From: Prorocentrum cordatum
Taxonomy: Eukaryota > Sar > Dinophyceae > Prorocentrales > Prorocentraceae
DNA: 64,000 bases
Reading direction: 5' to 3'
Assembly: GCA_963575745.1 (NCBI GenBank)
Contig: CAUYUJ010015031.1
Coordinates: 73,234-137,233, forward strand
Shown: piece by piece, positions 53,760-62,697 of the stretch
Layout: each line of letters opens with the position of its first letter
Numbering within the stretch: position 1 is the stretch's first letter
Position numbers and translations under genes: made by a program
Notes under the pieces: model-generated
The model's input: the letters and a program-made list of their open reading frames with translations, nothing else
Told to the model about the DNA's origin: nothing
Database searches by the model: none

Positions 53760-55640
53760 TCAGCCGCCTTCCTCCGACGCATCGGTGCAAGAAATGGTTC
53801 GCTTAATTGGCGCCCGCAAGTTGGAATATGCCAATGGAAGAAGCATGGCGAAAGCCAGAATCTCGTCAACGGCCTGCGGCGCCGGCGTCGTTGGCCCCGT
53901 CGCGGCCACTTGGATCGCCACAAACACCTGCTCGAGGACGGCGAACATGGGCCGCCGGAACCTCGCGGCGAAGCACGCCTGGCCAGCCCAGTGCTGCAAC
54001 GCTCCAGCGCTCCAGGCTGGCTGGCCCGCCAACACGACGCTCTTGAACAGCAGCGAATGGGCTTTTTTGGGGTCGACGGCGAGCCAGCCGAGATCTCCGA
54101 GCAAGACGCCGCCTAGGATACCAGCCCGTAAACTGGCGACCAAAGATTTGGCCGGGTTGAGCGGGATCCCGTAATCTTCGCAAACCTTCTCAAAAGCAGC
54201 GTGTTCCTGCGATTCCGGCACACTGATCCCTTCCAGGCGAGTAGAAGCTTTCCGTACGAAGTCGAAACCATCCAAACACACGACGCTCACATCGTTTTCG
54301 GGCGTTGGTTTGTCTCTGCACAGTTCGGTTTCTGGGTCCACCGCGGCGTGTTCGAAAACTAGGACTCTGATCACGCGCTGCATGATAGCGACGGCCGCCT
54401 TGGAACCCATGGCCACACATCGCATGCCCACCCATGCCATCCGTTTTGGGTCTCCACCAAATGCTGATGCAGGAACCTGCTTGGCGTAAGTACTATAGCC
54501 CAACCATTGAGGAGGCATGTAAAATATGTTGAAACAGCCCTTCTGGTCCTCTGCGTCGTCCCAGAACCCTTCGCCATCCTCCAGGACGCAAGAACGAAGA
54601 AGCGTCGCTACGGGCAGCGTGCGGTCGTCTCCACGGAGCTTGCGGAGATACGCATTGATCGGCGTAAACATCGAGATGAAGCGCAAAAGAACCTCGCCTC
54701 CTTCGCTGCTCTTGGGCGGCTTGTCCACGCCCATGGCGCCATTGAGAACGAGCCTGCCGCCGGCATCGCGGAAAATGTCGGATTCGGCAACTTCTGCAAA
54801 GATCCCGCGGCGTGCGCCTTCTTTGACAATTTTGTACCATTCGCGGTCCGACGCATAAACTCGCGACACCGGTGGCTCGCTCGGCCACTCATTTGGAGGG
54901 AGTAAACATCTGGCCGGGTCCTGGACATCGTCCAGGAGCTCGCCGTCCAGGAATTTCATGACTGGTACTGCGGCGGCCTCCCGGGCGGACGGCCACCCGG
55001 GCAGCATCTTGGCGGCGACTAGCTGCCGTCGCACCGCCACCGGCCCACCTGCGTAGTCAAGGCGCCTGGCGCGGAAATCACATTCCACGGCAGACACCCT
55101 AGGCGCCGCTACGGCGTGCGCCAGGAACTCGCTGGCCGCTTCCCAGAAATGGGAGACAGATTGGCATTGTGCCTTGCGCAACTCCGTCGCTGTTCCGAGA
55201 CGAGAGTCCCCGTCGGCGAGGCCTGTCCACGCTGCTTGTGCAAAGAAGTTGAGCACTGTTACCATGCACCACACTGCGGCTTGGCACTTGGACGCCATGA
55301 TAGCGTCTTGGCCACGCGCGCGCGAGAGCTGCAATGCCTCCTGTTTCGCAGCAAGAGGCGGGATGGGCAGTAAGTCGTCATATGGCTGGGTGCCAGAGAG
55401 GGGACCGAGGGAGGCGTATCGTCCCAGAGGTGTATCAAGTGAGCCCAAACCGTCTTCCAGTAACTCCCACACTTGACCCGTAGTCTCCAACTGGTTGGCT
55501 TCATCTAACCAAATTTGCTGCCATTGCGAAAAGTCCCTGTTGCGCGAAACTGTACAATCGTGCACGTGCAAAGGTGCGGCCGTGGCCACGCCTTCGGCGC
55601 TGGCCACGGCAGGCCGCAAAATGCGGCACCTGGTTGGCAA
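53760..55640 (-). CDS. Reverse transcriptase of the tyrosine-recombinase element
   Basis: 626 codons, ATG at 55640. The N-terminal 230 residues are without known motif. The RT domain follows: GGEVLLRFISMFTPINAYLR, then motif A-like DDAEDQKGCFNIFYMPPQW (about 54510-54565), motif B-like MAWVGMRCVAMGSKAAVAIM, motif C SVVCLDGFDFV (about 54257-54290, where many DIRS RTs have LDD), and GIPLNPAKSLV. One Asp of the motif C pair appears to be Gly (L-D-G-F-D), which could matter. It ends in SCTDASEEGG, the start of an RNase H-like domain with its first Asp, at a TGA; the frame resumes beyond the stop. Confidence 0.85.
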   Translation of the reverse strand: MPTRCRILRPAVASAEGVATAAPLHVHDCTVSRNRDFSQWQQIWLDEANQLETTGQVWELLEDGLGSLDTPLGRYASLGPLSGTQPYDDLLPIPPLAAKQEALQLSRARGQDAIMASKCQAAVWCMVTVLNFFAQAAWTGLADGDSRLGTATELRKAQCQSVSHFWEAASEFLAHAVAAPRVSAVECDFRARRLDYAGGPVAVRRQLVAAKMLPGWPSAREAAAVPVMKFLDGELLDDVQDPARCLLPPNEWPSEPPVSRVYASDREWYKIVKEGARRGIFAEVAESDIFRDAGGRLVLNGAMGVDKPPKSSEGGEVLLRFISMFTPINAYLRKLRGDDRTLPVATLLRSCVLEDGEGFWDDAEDQKGCFNIFYMPPQWLGYSTYAKQVPASAFGGDPKRMAWVGMRCVAMGSKAAVAIMQRVIRVLVFEHAAVDPETELCRDKPTPENDVSVVCLDGFDFVRKASTRLEGISVPESQEHAAFEKVCEDYGIPLNPAKSLVASLRAGILGGVLLGDLGWLAVDPKKAHSLLFKSVVLAGQPAWSAGALQHWAGQACFAARFRRPMFAVLEQVFVAIQVAATGPTTPAPQAVDEILAFAMLLPLAYSNLRAPIKRTISCTDASEEGG

Positions 55641-55762
55641 GGCCGCCGCCGTTGTTGACGGCAGCCTCGCCTCCTGAATCCCGGAATCAACATCCGGGAG
55701 CGCCCCGGAATCTACATCCAGAGCGTGGCCTTTTCGGGCTCGCTTCGCACCGTGTCAGGTGC

Positions 55763-56338
55763 TCACCACTTGCCCGGCTTGCCCTTGCCTTTGCCCTTGG
55801 CCCTCTGGATGTAAGCCAGGCCCTTGCCGTCCAGCGGGCTGCCGGTGCGCCCGGGGTCGGATGCCTGGTCCTTCTTGCCGCCCTTGCCGGTCTGGTACTG
55901 GTGTTGGTTCTGGTAGTTCTGGGCGTGGTACTGGTTCGGGCGCGACTCCAACTGATGCTCCGCACGGACCTCCGCTCGCATCATATACCGCTCTGACCGG
56001 CCGACCATCGAGGCGCCCTCTTCTTCCATCAATTCTAAAAATTTGGCTCTGGCCCAATTGCCGTCCACGCTGGCCGTTTCCAAGGCCTTCAAATGTTGGG
56101 CCACAAAGTCCATGGCCCTCTGAGTTTTCCGCTTGGCCATGAGGTCCAAGAGCCGGCACATGAGAGCCATGTCTGCCAAGTTGCGTTTGCCTGCGGCCTG
56201 GTGCTTCGGGGCTAGCACTCTGAGGTAGTAGGAGCTGGCTGCCGCAGGGGCCCGGTCGACCTGGGCGTCGGAGTCGCTGGCCGCCTCGGCCCCGGGCATC
56301 ACTTTGGTGGCCATCTTCATCGAAAGATTGTTGGCCAA
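55763..56338 (-). CDS. Gag-like protein of the tyrosine-recombinase element
   Basis: 191 codons from ATG, ending 120 bases before the RT start. A helical middle part (CRLLDLMAKRKTQRAMDFVA; FLELMEEEGASMVGRSERYM) and a Gln/Asn then Lys/Gly-rich basic tail (GKGGKKDQ; AKGKGKGKPGKW) are typical of small retroelement Gag proteins; no zinc knuckle is present. Position upstream of RT fits. It may be fused by a frameshift to the segment upstream. Confidence 0.65.
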   Translation of the reverse strand: MANNLSMKMATKVMPGAEAASDSDAQVDRAPAAASSYYLRVLAPKHQAAGKRNLADMALMCRLLDLMAKRKTQRAMDFVAQHLKALETASVDGNWARAKFLELMEEEGASMVGRSERYMMRAEVRAEHQLESRPNQYHAQNYQNQHQYQTGKGGKKDQASDPGRTGSPLDGKGLAYIQRAKGKGKGKPGKW

Positions 56339-56918
56339 CTTGCCCTGGTGACGGCGCGCAAACAGCGCCAGCCTCTCCTGAGTCTTCTCCGACCCATTGG
56401 AACGACTGCCGGAGCCCGAGGCGTCGGGAAAATCCGCCTCGGAACATATGCTCGGACTCCTAGACTCTGGCTTCGCCTCGCGCCGGCCACCAGCCCGCTC
56501 CCTAGAGCGGCATCGGCGGAGTGGAGTCCGGCTTCGGCCCTCACGCTGGCGAGCACCGTCTTCACGCTCTCGCGCTCCAGCGGCCGCCTGGTCACCGCGA
56601 CCGTCGGCCCCAGGCAGGCGCTCCGGCGCGACGCTCCGGGAGCCTCTCCGGGCCCGTCTCCGCGACCCCGACGCCTGAGGATCGGCCTCCGGCGGGGGGA
56701 CCTCTGGCGGGGGGAGCGCGCCGCGCCCCCGCTCCCGCGGCGCGGGAGGCGGTCGGGGCTCGCGCGACCGCGGGCGAGAGAGCCATCAACAGGCCCCTTG
56801 CCGGCGACGGAGTTCGCCCAAGTCCCGGGCCACTCGTGTGCCCCGGTCGTCATCGTCGTCGGCACCTTTCCACAGGGCACCGGCCGCCAGCTCCGCCGGG
56901 GCTGCACCTCCAGCGCGC

Positions 56919-57236
56919 TCATGCGCCAGCACGTGCTCCTGCACCTCCTCCGGGACGGTGCTGCGGCGGCGGGTCCTCGGGAGGTGGGAGGGGCAATCGG
57001 GCCTCCAAGACCGCCTCCAGCATCTTCTTTTTGAGGGCCGGGCGCGATGTCCACGATACCTTGCCTGCTTCAATGTCTTCACACGAGAGCGGACGCCACG
57101 CCTCTATGTGTACACAATGCTTTTCGACCTCTTTTTTCCGACATATCCCGTCGCCGTAGCAGCACAAGTGGTACCAACCAGTCTCTGGATGTCCGCCCAT
57201 ACCCATCCATTGGTTGTAGTAGTCATCCTCTGCCAC
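56919..57236 (-). CDS. Possible Gag N-terminal exon or ORF
   Basis: ATG at 57236, about 230 bases inside A1. Reads MAEDDYYNQWMGMGGHPETG and then a Cys/His cluster (LCCYGDGICRKK, EKHCVHIEAW). After about residue 85 it turns Pro/Gly-rich and ends; 56340-56920 holds very GC-rich frames in other registers. It may be the true start of Gag, now frameshifted from 56338-55763. Confidence 0.4.
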   Translation of the reverse strand: MAEDDYYNQWMGMGGHPETGWYHLCCYGDGICRKKEVEKHCVHIEAWRPLSCEDIEAGKVSWTSRPALKKKMLEAVLEARLPLPPPEDPPPQHRPGGGAGARAGA

Positions 57237-57462
57237 TAAATATTTTGCCTTATATAATCTTCACTCCCCCCAATGGCGAACAATCACCTTGCATCACCTT
57301 GAGAATGTATGTTCCCTGACCCTCTCCGGAGTCATCATACGCCGCTGCCTCGAGGAAGGGGCTCCCCAAGACCATTGTCAACAGCTCCCCATCGGGGAGC
57401 GCTCCTGCTTGCAACCATGGCTTGGCCATGCTACTCGGAAAGTTTATGCCCAAAATCAGCTT

Positions 57463-57833
57463 GAACCGAGCAGCTACGGATCGCTCGCCCTGGACGCTCC
57501 CGCACCCCCATCATGACAATAGCATGGCGCACCGAGTCCGTGACATTACGAGTGCGCCGACGGGGGGCGGTAGGGAAGCATCGGTCCCCCTACCATGGAA
57601 GGCATTCCGGATCTCAGTGTTGGTTCCGTTTGTGGGGAACCGCCCCTGCTTACTTCCTCCCCCCTTTCACTCCTACCCCCTCTGGCCCTTCCTCTCAACC
57701 CTAACTGCCCTCACTCGCTGCAACGTGCGATAGCAGCCTATCCGATAGAACTGAACTGACCCACTGCGATACGCGATACCCTATCCGATGGAGGCAAGTG
57801 TGAACAACCGTGGCGGTACCCGCCACTTCTTCA
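57463..57833 (-). repeat. A1 repeat of the split-direct-repeat element
   Basis: 371 bases, the 5' terminal repeat on the element's own strand; about 97 percent identical to 50341-50707. Presumably carries the promoter, by analogy. Confidence 0.9.
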
Positions 57834-57866
57834 ATGTTCCTGCGGTTTGTATCTTTCTCCAGCGCT

Positions 57867-58020
57867 AAGTCGGGCCTGTCCCGCTACAGGTGGAACATTC
57901 AAAAATAGTCAAAAAATAGTCCGGGATTATTTTTTGGAATGTTTGGGCATCTCTTGCGTATTTTTGAATATTTTTAATTTTTCGTCCAGAATCCCCCTGT
58001 AGGGGGACAGGTTCGACCTA
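57867..58020 (+). mobile_element. Family A TIR element, complete copy (best preserved)
   Basis: Left aagtcgggcctgtcccgcta then caggtggaacattc; core aaaaatagtcaaaaaatagt; right tccccctgtagggggacagg then ttcgaccta. The left inner edge reads CTACAG|GTGGAA and the right inner edge CCCTGTAG|G. It starts 33 bases outside the A1 repeat of the recombinase element. Confidence 0.8.
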
Positions 58021-58158
58021 ACTCCAGCGTTGGCTTCTCCAGAGGCGCAGTCCACTCTCGACCCAGGAGAGCGGTGCGGTGCCCAGAGTTCCTCGGCCCC
58101 CAGAGCCGAACAACAAACAAAAACCTGTGCACCGCACCGAGTTTGAGCGGGGGTATGG

Positions 58159-58318
58159 ATCAGGAGGGAAAAACACAGACACAATGAATCGTCGATTCCC
58201 TAGAAAATGTGGCAAAATATGGGAAGTGGGGGGAAGACAAAAACCCAGAACATATGTGAACATATGGGGAATCCTTGTATTGGTGTCTATTTATTTGTGT
58301 GTCCCAGGGCCCCTTCAA
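58159..58318 (+). repeat. Family B dispersed repeat, copy 3 (intact)
   Basis: tcaggagggaaaaacacaga, caatgaatcgtcgattccct, atatgggaagtggggggaag and aacccagaacatatgtgaac, ending in gtgtgtcccagggcccc. It directly precedes a family A element, as at 3190. Confidence 0.75.
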
Positions 58319-58320
58319 TG

Positions 58321-58465
58321 GAGTCGGGTATGTCCCTCTACAGGTGGACTATCAACAAGATAATCAAAATAGCTTCTGGGGACGATGTTCCGATTATTTC
58401 TGATTCTTATGTCCTTACTTTTATTTGCCGTCCAAAACCCGCCTGTAGGAGGACATGCCCGACCT
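58321..58465 (+). mobile_element. Family A TIR element, complete copy
   Basis: Left gagtcgggtatgtccctcta then caggtggactatc; core gataatcaaaatagcttctg then gggacgatg; right cccgcctgtaggaggacatg then cccgacct. 145 bases, non-coding. Confidence 0.8.
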
Positions 58466-58959
58466 GAGTCCTAGAGGGAGTCCAGACACAGTACGGTGCA
58501 TGGGCGCCGTGCTCGCAGGAGCAGGCGATAGGCAGCAGCCGGCAGGTGAATGCTCAGGGGTTGCGGCAGGGCCTGGCGCTGACCAGCCTGCATAGGCCCG
58601 GCCAGCCAGCCGGGCAGGCGAGCACGGCCTGGAGGGCATGCTCAGGCCGGTGCCGCCCAGTAGCGGCGAGGAGGTAACGCCGCCATTGGAGACGCACGGT
58701 GTTGACGAGGACGCAACCCCAGAGCCCCCACCGCCCCTCGCGGCGGCGCGGCAACGGAGGCAAGGAAGGCCCTCCAGTCTACGATCGGGTGGCCCGCACG
58801 TGCAAGGCGAGCCACGAGTTGTGCGACCTTGGCCCCGGCACTGCCGCGAGGTTTCGCTGGCGAGGCCCCTGGAAGGGCAGCGAACAGTCTGAGGACCTGA
58901 GGTCCCTCACCAGCGGAGCCAGAGTTGATAATGTAATTCATCCTTGAGCATCTAGGGTT
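58466..58959. other. No gene recognised
   Basis: GC-rich with caggc/ggccagccagcc-type short repeats at 58560-58640. Short frames on both strands are unrecognised. Confidence 0.45.
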
Positions 58960-59041
58960 AAGTCGGGCCTGTCTCTCTACAGGGAGAGTATCCAGAAATA
59001 GAAAAAATAGTCGGGGGACGATTTTTTGATCGTTTCTAAAC
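58960..59041 (+). mobile_element. Family A TIR element, left half only
   Basis: aagtcgggcctgtctctcta then cagggagagtatcc; core aaaaaatagtcgggggacga then ttttttgatcg. The right half is missing and LINE 2 begins directly after, so LINE 2 may have inserted here, or a deletion joined the two. Confidence 0.65.
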
Positions 59042-59082
59042 CCGATGATGATGGAGGGTCGACGATCCAGAATGTCTAGCTT

Positions 59083-62000
59083 TTGTTGGCGTTCTTGCTT
59101 CTTTGGGGGGCCTCCTGGGGCCTCCTTGTGGTCACGGCCAGGTCCGCCTCGAAATTGCCGTCAGGAAGCACCCAGGGAATGGTCGGAGGGTCGCAGCCGT
59201 CGTCGAGGGAGGGCGATGAGAGCAATGATGATCAGGAGGAGGAGGAGGAGGAGGAGGAGGAGGAGGAGGAGGAGGAGGAGACGGCCCCGCATTGGGCCGT
59301 CAACATGGAGGTCTCAGGCAAGCCGTGTGCCTTGGAGTTGCCCTCGCTCAAGCTGCCCAAGCAGTTCCCGCTAGAGCTCCCCGTCGGTCCTCGCCCGTTA
59401 GGTAAGTCTTGGGATGCTGTGCACACCATCGTCGATGATGTGAATAGCGAATTCGACCTGCCGTCTGCCTACCTCTCGTTCTGTGACGCCGCAGAGGACG
59501 AGCTCTCTCTCCTGCACGGCCTGGAGACGAGTGAAGCTAGGCGGTGCAGTGGCCGAGGACGTGGAGCCTCGGTTGTTAGGCGGCCAGTTTTACCCAAGTC
59601 AGGAGGGTGTTACCCGAAGGCGTCCCCCGAGGCTCGAGCTTGGAGGCTGATTCAGAATCGTTTGCAAGAGTTGCAGTATCTGGTCAGGAAACGGCAGTAC
59701 GAGTCTCGGGACGCCTTGGGTCTTCGGCGTAAGCTTCTGGATTGGTCGGGGCGACTCAAGCAGGACCCAGTCTGGAACAGCTTCAGAACGGATCTTGGGA
59801 CGCTGGATATTCACCCCGATCTTAATTTGGATTCATTCATCGTCAGGGCCCAGAGCGAGGCCCACAGGATCGAAAGTATCTTCGCGAAGTCCAGGGCCAA
59901 GAACTGGCGGGAGCACGTTGCTCGTTCAGTACAAGGAGGGGGGGGTCTGGCTCACAAAGTCACAAAGATCCCCCAGGCCTGGACCCCTGACGAAAGTGCT
60001 GGGGGGGCCCCTTGGGGAACCGATCAGCTCCTGGTGGGCCTCACCCAGGAGTGGCAGGGGATCTGGGGTTGGAAATCGAGTGTAAGTGAGCTGGACCGTC
60101 TCGCGGTTATTCAGCAGCACATACAGGCGCTCGACCTCGACCCGACCCCACAGCCTATCGAGTTGCCGCTCCTGAGGAGGACACTCGGCAAGTTCAAGAA
60201 GTGGACGGCAGTGGGAGCAGACGGTTGGCACCCGCACGTCCTGAACCAGTTGTCCGACGACGGGCTTCTGGCGTTTTCCACCCTCTTGTGGCAGATGGAG
60301 AGGCTGGTCGCCTTCCCGTTTCAGTTGTGGAAGATTGTCATCGGGTTTCTACTTAAACCAGAAGGGGGGCGGCGTCCAATCGGCATCTTGACCACGTGCA
60401 TGCGCGTTCTCTCGGCCTGCAGGAAGTTAGAGGCTAAGCAGTGGGAGAGGGAGCATGAGAGGGATTGGGTCTACGCCACGCAGGGGAAGAGTTGTGAGAG
60501 GGCGGTCTGGGTTCAGTCCGCTATGAACGAGTGGGCCTTTCATCACAACCAGTCTTCTGCCTCAGGCCTGGTTGATCTTCAGAAGGCGTATGAGCATGTC
60601 GGACACGTTCGCCTTTTGGATTTCGCGGTGCAGCACAGGTTCAGCCCGCGCAGAGTTGCCCTCCTGGTCACTATGTACAGCGCCCCGAGGGTTCTGCAGG
60701 TGGGGCTATTCGTTTCGGAGTGGTTTAGAGTTGCTCAAGGGATCCTCGCAGGGTGTGCGTATGCTACGATGCTCCTCCGTCTGTACCTCACCAGTACCCT
60801 TGATTCGGTCATCCCTCTCGCCGTCAACATCTCTGCCTACCTAGTGGTGGATGACTGTACGTTGTCAGTGATCGGGCCAGCCGAGATGGTATTTCGTGGG
60901 CTGGCACGAGCGCTCCACGCATTGTGCAGCAAGCTGGAGGATCTAGGACTGACAGTGTCTCCCACTAAGAATAGGATCGTGGCGTCGCCCAGGACCATGG
61001 GTAAGGCTATACCCAGCAGGCTTCGTCGGTGGAACTTCGTGGTCGTCGACGGGGTCAAGAATCTTGGGATTGACTTCTCGCGTTCAAGGGCGGCACGCAG
61101 GGTCCAGAAGGGTCGGATTCTGAGCGTCAGAAAAAGGATTCGCAGGTTTCGGTTACTCAGCTCGCCGCGAAAGGGGCTCTCTCGGATCTTCAAGGCAGGA
61201 GGAGCTCCCGCGGCCTTGTATGGTACCAGAGTAACGGGAATGAGTAATGCGGATCTCTCCTCCCTGAGGGCTGCTGCTGGTTCGGCGCTGTTTGGGCCGT
61301 CGGCTGGCAAGAGCCGCACGTTGCAATTTCTTCTCAGCGAGGACCCCAAGTCCGATCCCGTGTATGCGGGCAACGCCTTGCCGCTGGTGTTCTGGGGGCG
61401 CGCGATCGTCGAGGGTTGGGTGTCGAGTGATATCTTGGGGTCCCTCTTTGCCAAAGCGTTTGCTAAGTTTAACGGCAGGGCGCGTGGGCCCTGCTCGGCT
61501 GTTTTGGCCACCTTGAAGCGCCTGGGTTGGACGCCGCAGAGTGAGTCGAGGTGGGAGGCGGGGGGTGTGCTGGTTGATCTGACGGAGGTCCGCCCTGGCT
61601 CGCTTCGAAAAGTTGTCGATTTAGGAACGGAGCTTGCGCTCCTACGGTGCCCCCCTGGGCCCCCTGGTTTGGAAAACCTGGGGGGGGGGGGCCCTCTCCT
61701 GGAGCCTATCCGCCAGGCCCAGCAGCAGCTTCGACGTGAGGGTTTCAAGACGGCGGCGCAGCTCCTCGGAACCCATGTCTCTGGGGGGCTCTGGACTCAG
61801 GCGCGCCTCTTCGCGGCACGGTCCGTCGACTCGCCCTTGTGTCAGGTCTGCAAGGCGGAGCCAGGAGACGAGGGGCATCGTTTGTTCAGATGTGAATTCA
61901 GTGTTGCGGTCAGACGCGAGCTTGACCTGGACGATGTCACGCGTGCTGGCAGAGAATGCGAGCATCATGATCCCCTCCTCCACAGGGGCCTTGTGGACTC

Positions 62001-62697
62001 TTTGCTGGACCTCCAACCTCCCCCGAGGCTCGATGGGCTCGTGGAGTATGACGGGCCCATGGTGGGAGGGGCCCTCACAGGTCTCGTTGGCATTGACGGG
62101 TCCTGTTTGTCGCCCACTTTTCCTCTGGCTTCTAGGGCGGGTTGGTCTTGCGTGAAGATTGACCGCCATGGGAACTCGGAAGGAGCCATATTTGGGCCTC
62201 ATCCTGGAGTCTTGCAGGAGATCGGAGCTGCAGAGCTCTGGGCCTTTTATATGTGTTTGTGCAATTGTGTAGGCGAGGTAACGGTCGTCACCGATTGTAA
62301 GTCTCTCATCGATGGTGTGGCGGCAGGGCCTGAAGCGTGCTGCCGTCCCACGAAGGTGCATTCTGAAGTGTGGTGCAAGATTTGGTTTAAGATCGACGAA
62401 ATAGGTCTTGAGCAGATTCACTTGCACTGGATGCGAAGCCACGACTCCTGGACTCATGCACAGGCGCAAGGGGTCCCGTGGCTTCACTACAGAGCTAATA
62501 AGCTTGCTGATGTTTATGCCAAGAAAGGCGCGAGGTTGCATCCTGTTTCTGAGGAGGTAGAGGAGTTGAGGCCGCTGTTGATGTGGTCGGCCTATTTCGT
62601 TGCCCTCTACTCAGGCAGGATTCTCGCGCACCTCGCCGCCTCCTCTTTCCCCGATGCCCTCAAACCTCGGCTCCGTCGTGCTTTCGACCCGCGTTAG
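59083..62697 (+). CDS. LINE 2 reverse transcriptase-RNase H polyprotein
   Basis: 1,204 codons. Residues about 50-65 are a run of Glu from a GGA microsatellite. RT: KFKKWTAVGADGWHPHVL (about 370), GGRRPIGIL, motif A GLVDLQKAYEHV (about 495), motif B QGILAGCAYATML, motif C YLVVDDCTLS (about 586, VDD in place of YxDD). A zinc knuckle CQVCKAEPGDEGHRLFRC is at about 920-940. RNase H follows: GIDGSCL (about 1002), AAELWAFYM, VVTDCKSLIDG (about 1070), HWMRSHD (about 1114), ANKLADVYAKKG; all four acidic residues are present. The Met at 59083 is only the first in the open frame; the real start was probably further upstream and lost. Confidence 0.9.
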   Translation: MLAFLLLWGASWGLLVVTARSASKLPSGSTQGMVGGSQPSSREGDESNDDQEEEEEEEEEEEEEEETAPHWAVNMEVSGKPCALELPSLKLPKQFPLELPVGPRPLGKSWDAVHTIVDDVNSEFDLPSAYLSFCDAAEDELSLLHGLETSEARRCSGRGRGASVVRRPVLPKSGGCYPKASPEARAWRLIQNRLQELQYLVRKRQYESRDALGLRRKLLDWSGRLKQDPVWNSFRTDLGTLDIHPDLNLDSFIVRAQSEAHRIESIFAKSRAKNWREHVARSVQGGGGLAHKVTKIPQAWTPDESAGGAPWGTDQLLVGLTQEWQGIWGWKSSVSELDRLAVIQQHIQALDLDPTPQPIELPLLRRTLGKFKKWTAVGADGWHPHVLNQLSDDGLLAFSTLLWQMERLVAFPFQLWKIVIGFLLKPEGGRRPIGILTTCMRVLSACRKLEAKQWEREHERDWVYATQGKSCERAVWVQSAMNEWAFHHNQSSASGLVDLQKAYEHVGHVRLLDFAVQHRFSPRRVALLVTMYSAPRVLQVGLFVSEWFRVAQGILAGCAYATMLLRLYLTSTLDSVIPLAVNISAYLVVDDCTLSVIGPAEMVFRGLARALHALCSKLEDLGLTVSPTKNRIVASPRTMGKAIPSRLRRWNFVVVDGVKNLGIDFSRSRAARRVQKGRILSVRKRIRRFRLLSSPRKGLSRIFKAGGAPAALYGTRVTGMSNADLSSLRAAAGSALFGPSAGKSRTLQFLLSEDPKSDPVYAGNALPLVFWGRAIVEGWVSSDILGSLFAKAFAKFNGRARGPCSAVLATLKRLGWTPQSESRWEAGGVLVDLTEVRPGSLRKVVDLGTELALLRCPPGPPGLENLGGGGPLLEPIRQAQQQLRREGFKTAAQLLGTHVSGGLWTQARLFAARSVDSPLCQVCKAEPGDEGHRLFRCEFSVAVRRELDLDDVTRAGRECEHHDPLLHRGLVDSLLDLQPPPRLDGLVEYDGPMVGGALTGLVGIDGSCLSPTFPLASRAGWSCVKIDRHGNSEGAIFGPHPGVLQEIGAAELWAFYMCLCNCVGEVTVVTDCKSLIDGVAAGPEACCRPTKVHSEVWCKIWFKIDEIGLEQIHLHWMRSHDSWTHAQAQGVPWLHYRANKLADVYAKKGARLHPVSEEVEELRPLLMWSAYFVALYSGRILAHLAASSFPDALKPRLRRAFDPR

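Larger units (their letters stand above)
49951..57833 (-). mobile_element. Tyrosine-recombinase retrotransposon with split direct repeats (PAT/Ngaro-like)
   Basis: Read on the minus strand, the order is A1 (57463-57833), gag-like, RT, MYND/unknown, tyrosine recombinase, B1 (50708-50877), A2 (50341-50707), a 220-base linker, B2 (49951-50120). The A copies are about 97 percent identical, the B copies about 99 percent, by eye. The A1-ORFs-B1-A2-B2 layout is the split-direct-repeat signature of PAT, Kangaroo and Ngaro elements of the DIRS order; no LTR integrase is present. TCA occurs at each outer repeat edge and is doubled at the A2/B1 junction. In-frame stops at 53760-53762 and 51067-51069 suggest a recently inactivated copy. 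No target-site duplication is seen, as expected. Confidence 0.85.
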
